Positions 49,616-58,734 of a DNA stretch of 64,000 nt are shown piece by piece. The stretch is taken from contig JACKBL010000005.1 of NCBI GenBank assembly GCA_020634515.1, positions 124,001-188,000 on the forward strand. Reading direction: 5' to 3'. How positions within the stretch are numbered: the first letter of the stretch is position 1; the number at the start of each line of letters is the position of its first letter. Origin of the DNA: Ardenticatenales bacterium. GTDB lineage: Bacteria; Chloroflexota; Anaerolineae; Promineifilales; Promineifilaceae. The notes beneath the pieces are model-generated. The model saw only the letters and a program-made list of their open reading frames with translations, searched no databases and had not been told where the DNA came from. A program made the position numbers and the translations under genes.

Positions 49616-51682
49616 GTGTGCGCTGATATTTTGGAGGCGCGGGAGGTAAAGAAGCGAATCCCGCGTGCATGGCCGTTGTTTTTTGCCCGCTTTGGGCAGT
49701 TTACGCCTGTGCAGCAGCAGGCGATCCCGCCGATTCTGGGGGGGCGGGATGCGTTGGTGGTGGCGGCGACGGCGTCGGGGAAGACGGAGGCGGTGATTGC
49801 GCCGCTGTTGGAGCGGTATTGGCCGCGGCTGCACGAGCCTGGCCTGACTATTCTCTACATCTGCCCCACGCGGGCGTTGGTGCGGGATTTGTATGAACGG
49901 CTGCGACCGGCGCTGACGGATGCCGGCATTTCCCTCACCATGAAAACGGGAGATACAGGTCCGGTGGATGCCAAAAATGCCGGCATCCTCCTCACCACCC
50001 CCGAATCCACCGACGCCCTCCTCACCCGCGACCCACGCGCCTTCATCACCCTGCAAGCCATCGTCCTCGACGAAATTCACCTGCTGGACAACACCCCACG
50101 CGGCGACCACACGCGCTGCCTGCTGCCACGCATTGAGCGCATTCGCGCCTACGCCCAACCAGACGCGCCGCCACTACAACGCATCGCCCTTTCCGCCACC
50201 GTTGCCGATCCCCAGGGCATCGCCGGCCGTTATTTGCAATCGGGCGTCATCATCAACGTCCCCGGCGGGCGCGCCATCCGGGCGGAAATTCGCCCTTTGT
50301 ATGGGCTGGACGAACTGGCGCAGGCGTTGGGTCGGCGGGCCAACTTCAAATCCCTGCTATTTTGCAACTCGCGAGACGAGGTGGAGGAGACGGCGGCCTA
50401 TTTACGCCGGCATTTGCCACACCATGCCGAGGTTTTTGTTCATTATGGCAACCTGGATGCCGGCATGAGGCAGGAAGTCGAAGACCGGTTCGCGGCGGCG
50501 GCGGTGGCGGTGTGCGTGGCCACCAGCACGCTGGAGTTGGGGATTGACATTGGCAGCGTAGACGATGTGGTTCTGTTGGGCGCGCCGCCGGATTTGACCT
50601 CTTTCTTGCAGCGGATAGGGCGCGGCGGGCGGCGGGCGGCGGAGACGCAAGTGCTGTGTATGCCACGTTCGCCGGGCGAGTGGGCGCGTTTCGAGGCATT
50701 ATTGACACTGGCGGGCGGCGAATGGCGGGTGGCGGGCGGTCCGTGGCAGCATTTTGTGGATGATCGTCCGCCATCGGATGTGACGCCTTATGGTTTCCGT
50801 CCATCGGTGCTGGCACAGCAGGTTTTTAGCCTGCTGAAGCAAAGCCCGACGGGGAGCGTGCGCCTGGCGGATGTGCGCCGCATCGCGCCGAAGGAGGTGA
50901 GTAGCAAGGCGGTGGGGGAAATTATCTCGCAGTTGACGTGGGCGGGCTATTTGCAGACGGGGCGCATGGGGGAGTGGCGGCCTGGGGAGAAGTTGCAGGA
51001 GTTGATCGACCGACATGAGATTTATGGGAATATTGGGACGGATGTGATGCCGGCATTTGCCATTGACGCCTTCTCCGGGAAAACCATCGGTCAGACGGAA
51101 CGCAGCTACGAAAAAGGCAGCGTCCTCCTCCTCGGCGGCAAAGCGATGCAGGTCGTCTGGAACGAGGGTCGCCGCTTCGGTCTCGCCCCCGCGCCCGCGC
51201 ACAGCCAACCGGACGACATCCTGCGCTTCCAAAAATCTTACGCCGCCGTCCCCTTCAACATTACGCAGACGGTCGCCGCGCTGCTGGGCATTCCGCGCGG
51301 CACTCTCGTCACGCTGGCGGCGGCGGAAGGGACCTGGCTGTTTCACTTTTGGGGTACGGTGTGGGGGATGCTGCTGGCGGACATCCTGCTGCAGGCGGGC
51401 TTGTCGGCGGAACACGTCAATGAGTATGCCTTATTCCTGCGGCGACCGCTGACGCAGCTTCCGCCGTGGTCGGCGACGGCGGCGCGGCAGGCGGCGCGGG
51501 ACGTGAGCGCGCGCCTGGTGAACCATCTGCAATTGGGGCGTTTTCATGCGCTTTTGCCGGCACAAATCGCCCAATCCGCCATCACGCAACTCCTAAATCT
51601 GGAGCGGATGGCGGAGGTTTATGCGGCGGGGGTGGTGCGGACAATGCCGGCAATCGACGAGCAACTCACGGCCCTATCCTGA
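49616..51682 (+). CDS. Lhr-like DEAD/DEAH helicase (BrxHI-like)
   Basis: 688 residues. Motif I AATASGKTEAV (about 48-58), motif II DEIHLL (about 152-157), motif III LSAT (about 193-196) and motif VI QRIGRGGR (about 332-339) with the GIDI strand; a C-terminal domain of about 300 residues follows. This resembles the Lhr-type helicases of BREX operons. The GTG start is only 4 bp after the E3-like gene and has no ribosome site, and the GC content jumps back to backbone values here, so the 5' end may have been altered by the cassette insertion. A TTG at 49631 is an alternative start. Confidence 0.85.
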   Translation: MCADILEAREVKKRIPRAWPLFFARFGQFTPVQQQAIPPILGGRDALVVAATASGKTEAVIAPLLERYWPRLHEPGLTILYICPTRALVRDLYERLRPALTDAGISLTMKTGDTGPVDAKNAGILLTTPESTDALLTRDPRAFITLQAIVLDEIHLLDNTPRGDHTRCLLPRIERIRAYAQPDAPPLQRIALSATVADPQGIAGRYLQSGVIINVPGGRAIRAEIRPLYGLDELAQALGRRANFKSLLFCNSRDEVEETAAYLRRHLPHHAEVFVHYGNLDAGMRQEVEDRFAAAAVAVCVATSTLELGIDIGSVDDVVLLGAPPDLTSFLQRIGRGGRRAAETQVLCMPRSPGEWARFEALLTLAGGEWRVAGGPWQHFVDDRPPSDVTPYGFRPSVLAQQVFSLLKQSPTGSVRLADVRRIAPKEVSSKAVGEIISQLTWAGYLQTGRMGEWRPGEKLQELIDRHEIYGNIGTDVMPAFAIDAFSGKTIGQTERSYEKGSVLLLGGKAMQVVWNEGRRFGLAPAPAHSQPDDILRFQKSYAAVPFNITQTVAALLGIPRGTLVTLAAAEGTWLFHFWGTVWGMLLADILLQAGLSAEHVNEYALFLRRPLTQLPPWSATAARQAARDVSARLVNHLQLGRFHALLPAQIAQSAITQLLNLERMAEVYAAGVVRTMPAIDEQLTALS

Positions 51683-51757
51683 AAATAGACAACATAAGTC
51701 TCAAACCAACTTTGACATCAACACGTTCGGCGAAGCGGCGGGCGTTTTGCCACGGCG

Positions 51758-52078
51758 TCAACCGCCCACGACGCGCAACACCAACAAGAAAAGGCAAACG
51801 CCAAGCATGCCCAGAGCCAGACCGACGGCAGCCGTGGCGCGGGCGCGCTCCTTGTTGAAAAGCCCCGCCGCGCCCAGGCCAAAGCCTAGCAGCCCCAGAA
51901 AAGCACTGGTCGCGCCGCAAACGAACAGGGGCACGGCCAGCAGTTGCAGCCATCCTTGCCGCGCGCCTAACAGGGCGCATAGGCCCGTCGCAAAAACCAG
52001 CGCCGTGGAAGCAATGCCCAGGCGCAAACTGGTGTCGCCTAAAACGTTTGGTTGCGAAGAAGGGGGATGCTCATTCAT
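51758..52078 (-). CDS. small multi-pass membrane protein
   Basis: 106 residues from the ATG at 52078 (AAAGGAAA upstream; the frame extends to 52186). After a hydrophilic head (MNEHPPSSQPNVLGDTSLRL) come three to four hydrophobic segments rich in Leu, Ala and Gly, with a FNKERARATAAVGLALGMLG stretch like DUF4190/DUF308-type proteins. Function unknown. Convergent with the helicase gene and divergent from uvrC. Confidence 0.65.
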   Translation of the reverse strand: MNEHPPSSQPNVLGDTSLRLGIASTALVFATGLCALLGARQGWLQLLAVPLFVCGATSAFLGLLGFGLGAAGLFNKERARATAAVGLALGMLGVCLFLLVLRVVGG

Positions 52079-52209
52079 CTGATTTTCCTTTGCGCGAAGG
52101 CGGTGGGACGGAATCATTTTGGCGGGAAGAATGCCGGCATACAATAACACAATTGACGCCCTTCTCGAAAAAAGCGACCGACCCATAGAAACACGCTATA
52201 ATCCCCTCC

Positions 52210-54084
52210 ATGAGTTTCACGCCCTCGGAACACATCCAACAAATCCTCGACAACCTGCCCACCGTAGCCGGCGTCTACCTGCACAAGGATCGAAACGGCA
52301 AGATCATCTACGTGGGCAAATCCGTCAACCTGCGCCAGCGCGTGCGCTCCTACTTCCAAAACAGCGTTGACAACCCCAAGACCCAACGCCTGCGTCAGGA
52401 GATAGCGGACATCGAAATCATCACCACGGACAGCGAACTGGAAGCGCTGCTGCTGGAGATGACGCTGATCAAAAAACACCGCCCCCGTTACAACGCCATC
52501 CTCAAAGACGACAAGCGGTATCCCTACATCAAAGTCCACTGGCAAGACCCCTACCCCAAAGTGACCGTCACGCGGCGCATGTTGCGCGATGGCGCGCGCT
52601 ACTTTGGTCCCTACACCTCCGTGTGGGCCGTGCAGCAGACGCTAGAAATGCTGCGCCGCATCTTCCCCTACCTCACCTGCGACCGCGCCATCACCGGCCA
52701 GGATGAACGCGCCTGCCTCTATTTCGACATCAAGTTGTGCGGCGGCCCCTGCATTGGCGCGGCCAGCCAGGCGGAATACCGTCACATGATCCAGCAGTTA
52801 ATGGACTTCCTCAATGGCCGCTCCGACCACATCACCAAGGAAGTGGAACGGAAAATGACGCGCGCCGCCGAATCGCTGGACTTCGAGAAGGCCGCGCTCT
52901 ATCGGGATCAGCTAAAAGCGATTCAGCAGGTGGTCGCCAAACAAAAAGTCATCGCCGCCGCCAACACGGACCAGGACGTGATCGCCTTTGCCCGCGAACA
53001 GGGGGACGCCTGCGTGCAGATATTTTTCATTCGCCACGGCAAGCTCATCGGGCGCGAATACTTCTTGCTCGAAGGCACGGACGACGAAGCGGATGGGGAT
53101 ATCCTGCACGACTTTCTCACGCAATTCTACGATGAGGCGGCGCACGTACCCAAAGAGGTGCTGCTGCCCAACGAAGTGGATGAGGCGCGCATAATTGAGC
53201 AGTGGCTGCGCCAGAAGCGGGGCACGAAAGTCTCTATTCAGGTGCCCCAGCGAGGCAAAAAGCGGGAACTGGTGCAAATGGCCGCGAAGAATGCGGTGGA
53301 TACGTTGGGGACTCTGCGGCAACAGTGGGCGGCGGATCGCTCCAAACATGTGCAGGCTATCAGTGAACTGCAAGAGGCGCTCAATCTGCCCACGCCCCCC
53401 GCGCGCATCGAATGTTATGACATCAGCCACACGCAGGGACGGTTTCCCGTTGGCTCCATGGTGGTGTTTGTGCAGGGCGCACCGCGCAAGAGCGACTATC
53501 GCCGTTTTAATGTGCAGACGGTGGGCAATGATGATTACGGGGCGATGAAGGAGGTGCTGACGCGCCGCTTTCAACGTTACATGGATGCCGGCACGGGCGA
53601 ACTACACGACCCCGCCCAAATTGGACAACCGCGCCAGGAAACCGCCTGGGCCATCCTGCCGGATTTGCTGATAGTGGACGGCGGAAAAGGGCAGTTAGCC
53701 ATGGCCGTAGAAGTCTTGCAAGCGTTTGGGCTGCAAGACGCAGTACCCGTAGCCGGGCTGGCGAAGCAGGAAGAGGAACTTTTCCTGCCCGGCCAGCCTA
53801 CAGGCGTTTATCTTTCCCGCCGCTCGCAGGCGCTCTACCTGGTGCAGCGAGTGCGAGACGAAGCGCACCGTTTCGCCAACGAGGGGCATCGCAAGCGGCG
53901 GGGAAAGGCAGGAGTGGCTTCCATCCTGGACAGCATCCCTGGCGTGGGGCCACAGCGGCGCAAACTGCTGCTAGAGCAGTTTGGCTCGCTGGAGGATATT
54001 CGCCAGGCCACCGTGGAAGAACTCGCCTCCGTTCCCGGCGTCCCCTACGCCGTCGCCGAAGCCATCAAAGCCCACCTGGCCTGA
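52210..54084 (+). CDS. uvrC: excinuclease ABC subunit C
   Basis: 624 residues, full length: GIY-YIG nuclease (PTVAGVYLHKDRNGKIIYVGKS, about 16-37), a cysteine cluster (CLYFDIKLCGGPC), UVR domain (DFEKAALYRDQLKAIQQVV, about 220), RNase H-like second nuclease (IECYDISHTQG and LLIVDGGKGQL) and tandem HhH at the end (SIPGVGPQRRKLLL). It makes both incisions in nucleotide excision repair. Confidence 0.97.
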   Translation: MSFTPSEHIQQILDNLPTVAGVYLHKDRNGKIIYVGKSVNLRQRVRSYFQNSVDNPKTQRLRQEIADIEIITTDSELEALLLEMTLIKKHRPRYNAILKDDKRYPYIKVHWQDPYPKVTVTRRMLRDGARYFGPYTSVWAVQQTLEMLRRIFPYLTCDRAITGQDERACLYFDIKLCGGPCIGAASQAEYRHMIQQLMDFLNGRSDHITKEVERKMTRAAESLDFEKAALYRDQLKAIQQVVAKQKVIAAANTDQDVIAFAREQGDACVQIFFIRHGKLIGREYFLLEGTDDEADGDILHDFLTQFYDEAAHVPKEVLLPNEVDEARIIEQWLRQKRGTKVSIQVPQRGKKRELVQMAAKNAVDTLGTLRQQWAADRSKHVQAISELQEALNLPTPPARIECYDISHTQGRFPVGSMVVFVQGAPRKSDYRRFNVQTVGNDDYGAMKEVLTRRFQRYMDAGTGELHDPAQIGQPRQETAWAILPDLLIVDGGKGQLAMAVEVLQAFGLQDAVPVAGLAKQEEELFLPGQPTGVYLSRRSQALYLVQRVRDEAHRFANEGHRKRRGKAGVASILDSIPGVGPQRRKLLLEQFGSLEDIRQATVEELASVPGVPYAVAEAIKAHLA

Positions 54085-54108
54085 ACCGACGAAAACCGTA
54101 CGTGAGAG

Positions 54109-54211
54109 GTAACTATTCACGTCTCCGAGAGATTGGACCAATTTTGTAGACATCAACAGGATTTAACCAGAGCAAATTGGTCCAATCTGGGCAGATGACC
54201 TGTACAGTCAC
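54109..54211 (+). mobile_element. 103-bp MITE, copy 4, after uvrC
   Basis: Same element with four or so substitutions (CAACAGGATTTAACC and TGTACAGTCAC). The flanks CGTGAGAG and TCTTCGAG are not duplicates, so this is an older or rearranged copy. The following stretch to 54398 holds no gene. Confidence 0.85.
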
Positions 54212-54398
54212 TCTTCGAGATTTTTATCGTCCGCGGCAGCCGGAGTTGTATGACAGGGGGCTATCTCGTCCGGTCAATTGGACCAGATGACCGGCGCACC
54301 ACATCAAGACTACAAAAAAACGCACGGCGCATCTTTCTCGCCTGTCCACGCACAGTGCGGACTCTATGCGATGCAATATCTCTCGAATCTGTCTAGAC

Positions 54399-56153
54399 TC
54401 AACGCTGCAATAATTTCACTCCTGCTACAATCATCATGACAATCCCGAGAATGACCAGGAATAACACTAATATCTCTCCCAATGGATCCAGAAACCCATA
54501 GTACCAGCGATTGGATGTCGAGAGGTCAGCAATAAAGGAAGGTAAGGTAAGAACTGCCAGACTGAAGGTAAGACCTCCAAATATGACCGATAGCCATAAA
54601 GCAAGTTCGTTAAGTTTTTGCGATTCTAATTGCAGACGCCCTTCGTTGCTGCGCTCAATCAGGTTACTGAGGTCGGCCAGGTTTGCCTCCGCGCTGGACA
54701 AGATCGAAGGAACGCCAGTTTGCTCCATGAAATGCGCAAGCTTGTTTACCGCGTAGTTCGCCTGGGCAATAGCCCAGGGAGACGTGATAGTCCGCAAATG
54801 AGAGAGCAGTCGAGTTACGTTTGCCGCCTCCGTATCGAACTCCAAGAGTTGTTGCGCATCAGGATACACACCATTGTCCCGCAAGACAGGCAGCGCCTTG
54901 CCAAGACAGGCGGACGTCATGTGCTGCGCCAACTGCGCCAGTAATCTGATTTCCACGCCAAACTCCAATGCGCGCAGCACACACTCCCAATAATATGCAT
55001 AATCCATATGGTGGGCGGAGAAAACCACTTGTTGTCCGGTTCGTGGCATATAGGGATAGATAATGGTGCTTTGGTCGGTAATAATGCACATCTCATTGTC
55101 CCAGGAAACCACGTTTCGTTTAACAATCTGCTGCACCGATTGGGTATTATGCGGCGGGTAAAAGTAATCCTTCTTACCCTGTAAAATGATACCTTCGAGA
55201 AGGCCGGCAATGGTCCGTCCGTAATGTGTATTTGTAAGAATGGCGGACGGTGTGAGTATATCGCGTTTTTTCTCATCCCATTTGTAGTGACCCATCTCGT
55301 TAAAACTGAAGATCATATATTGCTCCCGAATACTGCCCACACCAGAACGATCTGGTACACGGCTCAGCGGAAGTTCAAATGGAAAGATGGCATTGGTGTT
55401 GCACAGCTTGCCCCGACAAGCCTCAACGAATTGTCCCACAACTTCGACCGCCATCTGCCATGCAACAGCAGGGAACTCTCGCTCCATCTCCACTACGGCG
55501 TGATCGCGCACCCAACTTACAAATTGATCAATTGACTCAATACGTTCCTGATTGGCGGGATCGTCAGCGTCGGAAAGAAGCTCCTGGCGTTTGGTGCGAG
55601 CGCTCTCCATATCGAAATAGCCTTGCAGTCCCATTACATCACGCGAAAGGGATATTAACGTGCGGGGTCTGGCAATATCTCGTTTCAAGATAATTGTGAC
55701 AATGCCATTACCTGAAAGTCGAAACCAGGCATCCCATTTGTTCCAGATATTGCGTAGAAAGCGATCTTTGAACTGCACATTATTCAGCAGTTCGGGCGGA
55801 AAGCTGACGGCTTTCTTATTCAACTGATATGTAGGAGGAAAATTCTCTTCGGCCAGTATGCGATTAAATACACCTAACTCATATCCTCGTTGTTCGGTTT
55901 CGATGTAGGCGGAACTGCGCACAAAGCGGGGATCATTGAGTTCCAATTGGCGTAAAAAATCGTGGAATTCTTTGCGTCCTCGCAGATTGAGCAAGATGGG
56001 GTGGCTTTCCGGCGGGACAAAGGCACTCATATCCAGCGCCAGGATAACGTAAGCAGCGCCGCGGGCATCAACTTCTTGTTCCAGACGAAGCAAATTTCGC
56101 CTGGGTGTGCGTGGCCGCGAATCCCCAGGTATTGCAGGAAGTATGGCTGACAT
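54399..56153 (-). CDS. large orphan membrane protein, function unknown
   Basis: 584 residues. A long cytoplasmic N-terminal part (about 1-490) with no recognised motif is followed by a helix rich in Glu/Leu/Asn (LIERSNEGRLQLESQKLNEL) and two transmembrane segments at about 510-530 and 555-580. The helix-TM-loop-TM ending recalls CorA-type channels, but the GMN motif is absent. Lower GC than its neighbours and free of TGCCGGCA, so probably acquired. A membrane-bound defence effector is one possibility, without direct support. Confidence 0.65.
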   Translation of the reverse strand: MSAILPAIPGDSRPRTPRRNLLRLEQEVDARGAAYVILALDMSAFVPPESHPILLNLRGRKEFHDFLRQLELNDPRFVRSSAYIETEQRGYELGVFNRILAEENFPPTYQLNKKAVSFPPELLNNVQFKDRFLRNIWNKWDAWFRLSGNGIVTIILKRDIARPRTLISLSRDVMGLQGYFDMESARTKRQELLSDADDPANQERIESIDQFVSWVRDHAVVEMEREFPAVAWQMAVEVVGQFVEACRGKLCNTNAIFPFELPLSRVPDRSGVGSIREQYMIFSFNEMGHYKWDEKKRDILTPSAILTNTHYGRTIAGLLEGIILQGKKDYFYPPHNTQSVQQIVKRNVVSWDNEMCIITDQSTIIYPYMPRTGQQVVFSAHHMDYAYYWECVLRALEFGVEIRLLAQLAQHMTSACLGKALPVLRDNGVYPDAQQLLEFDTEAANVTRLLSHLRTITSPWAIAQANYAVNKLAHFMEQTGVPSILSSAEANLADLSNLIERSNEGRLQLESQKLNELALWLSVIFGGLTFSLAVLTLPSFIADLSTSNRWYYGFLDPLGEILVLFLVILGIVMMIVAGVKLLQR

Positions 56154-56213
56154 GGAAAACCCTCCTGATTGACTTTACAAGTAACTTCTCAATATTTCGG
56201 GGGAACCGCGGCC

Positions 56214-56249
56214 TGAGCTTGTCGAAGGCCGTTGGTTTCGACAGGCTCA
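56214..56249. repeat. hairpin TGAGCTTGTCGAA/TTCGACAGGCTCA
   Basis: Imperfect stem of about 12 bp with a 10-nt loop. A half site (GAGCTTGTCGAGA) occurs at about 27022. This arrangement is a common intergenic inverted repeat in bacterial genomes. Confidence 0.6.
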
Positions 56250-56522
56250 ACCAACTTCGCCCCACTTTATTGAGACAACAAAACTGGCGAGCGAGGCAAA
56301 CTAGAATATCATTAACCCAAGTTGCTACCTACCCCGTTGGCATTCCGAGTGTAACGAGGAGTCCTGCTCAACTTGTCAATTGCGCGGGTTTCCTTGCCGA
56401 AGACGGCTCGAAATGACACTTTCTCACCGTAGTTCATTATAGTGGCAACTTAGGTTATTATATTATAGCCTGCCGTGAGAACTTTGCGCGCAAAACGGCA
56501 TTCTTTGCAGCTATTCACGACC

Positions 56523-56560
56523 ACCTTCCCGGAAGTTTGAAATTGAGCTTCCGGGAAGAT
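56523..56560. repeat. single copy of the CTTCCCGGAAG hairpin
   Basis: ACCTTCCCGGAAGTTTGAAA with the right arm AGCTTCCGGGAAGAT. Relative of the 28-kb tandem units. Confidence 0.7.
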
Positions 56561-56733
56561 ATCCAAGTATCAAAGAGCAGTGGAATTGAACAAGCGAGGT
56601 GCTTCTGATTCCCGAGTTGCCGGTCACAGGCATGAGTTGACCGAATTCTTGCCTACCGGACTTTCCCACGATAGCATAATTAACGTAACGCTCTCCTCAA
56701 AAATATAGGCGCGTCTGGCAACCCTTCTTCTCT

Positions 56734-57996
56734 ATGAACACTGAAGAATTAAAACAACTGTTACAGCAAGCCGAGCAGGCGCAGAGCCGGCAGGCGTATC
56801 AAGAGGCGCTGGCGGGCTACCGTCGCGTCCTGGCGGAATCAACGACGGCGGCGGAGCAGCCCACGCGCCTGCGGGCGCTGCGGCAGCAGGGTTTGGTGCT
56901 GCACATTTTGGGGCGGCAGGACGCGGCCATGTCCAGCTTCCAGCAGTACTATCTGGAGGCAGGTTCCAGCCAACGGGCCGTGGACGCGCTGGTGCTGATT
57001 GGGCGGCAGCACGTGCAGATGGGGCAGCCGTTGAAGGGGCTGGCGGCGCACAACGAAGCGCTACAACTGGCGGAGGCGCTAAATGACACCGCCGGGCGGG
57101 CGACGGCTTTGAGCGGCATCGGTGGCGCGTTCGTGGTCTTGGGGCGGCTGGAGGAGGCGTTGACGAACCTGGGGCGGTCGTTGGCGCTCTTTTCGCAGTT
57201 GGGCGACGAAATGGAGCAGGCGCGGGTGGGGAATCAACTGGGGATCACGTATGCACGATTGGGGATGTTGGATAAGGCGGTATCCGCTTTCCGGCGCAGC
57301 CTGGCACTGGCACGCCGGACAGGACCGCGAGAGACGGCCATCATTTTGGGGAATTTGGGCCAGTCTTACCAGGAGTTGTATGACATGGAGCAGGCGCTGC
57401 AATGTCACCAGGAGGGGCTGGCGTTGGCGGAGCGGGCGGGGTTGCGCAGCGGCATCCCGGATCTGTGCCGCAATTTGGGGGTGGATTTGATGTACCTGGG
57501 GCGGCTGCCGGAGGGGTTGGGGTATCTCCATCGGGCGCTGGAGATGAGTGAGACAGTGGGGCAGCAGGATGAGCGGCTGCAGACGTTGTATTCGCTGGCG
57601 CTGGCGGAGCAACAAAACGGGGAACTGGCGCAGGCGGAGGCGCGCGCGCAACAGTTGATTGGGCTGGCGGAGACGAACAAAATGCGTGGCTATCTGGCGG
57701 ATGGCTTGCACGCGCTGGGGTTGTGCAAACAGGCGCGGGGAGATACGCCGGCGGCGGAGCAGTTGTGGCAGCGGGCTATTTTTATTGCGCACGAGACAGC
57801 GCGTCGTTTTCTCTTGTGGCAGTTGCACGCGGCGATGGCGGAGATTGCCGGCAATCCAGACCTGACCCGTGTTCATTATCGCATTGCCGCCGAAGTCATT
57901 GAACAAATCGCCTACCCTCTGGAAGACAAGGAACTGCGACAGACCTTCCTCAATGCCGCGCCTATTCGCGCCATTTTGTGGGCTGCTCGTGGTTGA
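56734..57996 (+). CDS. TPR-repeat protein
   Basis: 420 residues made almost wholly of tetratricopeptide repeats from about residue 5 to 370 (for example NLGRSLALFSQLGDEMEQAR, GNQLGITYARLGMLDKAVSA, GNLGQSYQELYDMEQALQCH). No signal peptide, enzyme or DNA-binding domain, so a cytoplasmic scaffold. It is not clearly linked to the next operon (220-bp gap). Confidence 0.85.
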   Translation: MNTEELKQLLQQAEQAQSRQAYQEALAGYRRVLAESTTAAEQPTRLRALRQQGLVLHILGRQDAAMSSFQQYYLEAGSSQRAVDALVLIGRQHVQMGQPLKGLAAHNEALQLAEALNDTAGRATALSGIGGAFVVLGRLEEALTNLGRSLALFSQLGDEMEQARVGNQLGITYARLGMLDKAVSAFRRSLALARRTGPRETAIILGNLGQSYQELYDMEQALQCHQEGLALAERAGLRSGIPDLCRNLGVDLMYLGRLPEGLGYLHRALEMSETVGQQDERLQTLYSLALAEQQNGELAQAEARAQQLIGLAETNKMRGYLADGLHALGLCKQARGDTPAAEQLWQRAIFIAHETARRFLLWQLHAAMAEIAGNPDLTRVHYRIAAEVIEQIAYPLEDKELRQTFLNAAPIRAILWAARG

Positions 57997-58171
57997 GTGG
58001 GAGGACGCGGATTTGTTTTGACGCGAACTGCCCGAATGACACAAATTGAGGGGGGACTGGGGCTGTTCGTGATAGTGACGATGGGTTGCTGAACCTGCGC
58101 TATCCGCATTTCAATGGAATGCCCTCCCTTTTTGCTATCAATTAGAAACCAAACCATTTTGCCCGAAATGG

Positions 58172-58199
58172 TTGATTTTCTGCTCTTTGAGACTATAAT
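58172..58199 (+). promoter_or_regulatory. sigma-70-type promoter of the tyrosine operon
   Basis: TTGATT (58172-58177), 16-bp spacer, TATAAT (58194-58199), 40 bp before the regulator start. Confidence 0.7.
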
Positions 58200-58239
58200 T
58201 TCGTTTGTATTCTAAACTGCCGTGAGGAATCTCGTTTAT

Positions 58240-58734
58240 ATGGCCGTGGAAATGGATGAGATCGACCGCGCCTTGCTGCGCGATTTGCAGGCGGATGCGC
58301 GCACCAGCAATGCGGAGTTGGCGCGCCGCCTGGGGTTGTCGCCGCCGGGACTACAGAAGCGATTGCGCAAGTTGGAAGAGGCGGGCGTGATTCAGCAGTA
58401 TGCCACGCTGGTGAACCGGGAGGCGGTAGGGTTTGACATGCTCTGCTTTGTGCAGGTGACGCTGCGCCGCCATGAACTGGATGCGACTGCGCGCTTTAAG
58501 GAAGAAGTACGGCGGATGCCGGAGGTGTTGGAGTGCCACCATCTGACGGGAGAGTATGATTACTTGCTGAAAGTGGTGGTACGTAATACGGCGCACCTGG
58601 AGCAGTTTTTGATGGAGACGCTGACGCCCGTGCCCAGCATGGACAAGATTCGCACCAGCGTGGTGTTGAGCGAGATTAAGGCGACGACGATGCTGCCGCT
58701 GTGCGCCGAGGAGCGAGAAGCGAATGATGATTGA
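58240..58734 (+). CDS. Lrp/AsnC-family transcriptional regulator
   Basis: 164 residues from ATG 58240 (GAGGAA upstream; GTG at 58222 also in frame). Helix-turn-helix IDRALLRDLQADARTSNAELARRLGLSPPGLQKRLRKLEE (about 7-45), then the RAM ligand-binding domain with GEYDYLLKVVVRNTAHLEQF. It probably senses an amino acid, perhaps tyrosine or phenylalanine, and controls the operon it heads. Its end overlaps the aminotransferase start by 11 bp. Confidence 0.92.
   Translation: MAVEMDEIDRALLRDLQADARTSNAELARRLGLSPPGLQKRLRKLEEAGVIQQYATLVNREAVGFDMLCFVQVTLRRHELDATARFKEEVRRMPEVLECHHLTGEYDYLLKVVVRNTAHLEQFLMETLTPVPSMDKIRTSVVLSEIKATTMLPLCAEEREANDD

Larger units (their letters stand above)
56154..56733. other. 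intergenic with two hairpins
   Basis: Holds the hairpin at 56214-56249 and a CTTCCCGGAAG hairpin at 56523-56560. No gene is seen. Confidence 0.45.

Noticed and set aside
54109..54219. Target duplication for MITE copy 4
   Set aside because: The flanking octamers CGTGAGAG and TCTTCGAG do not match.
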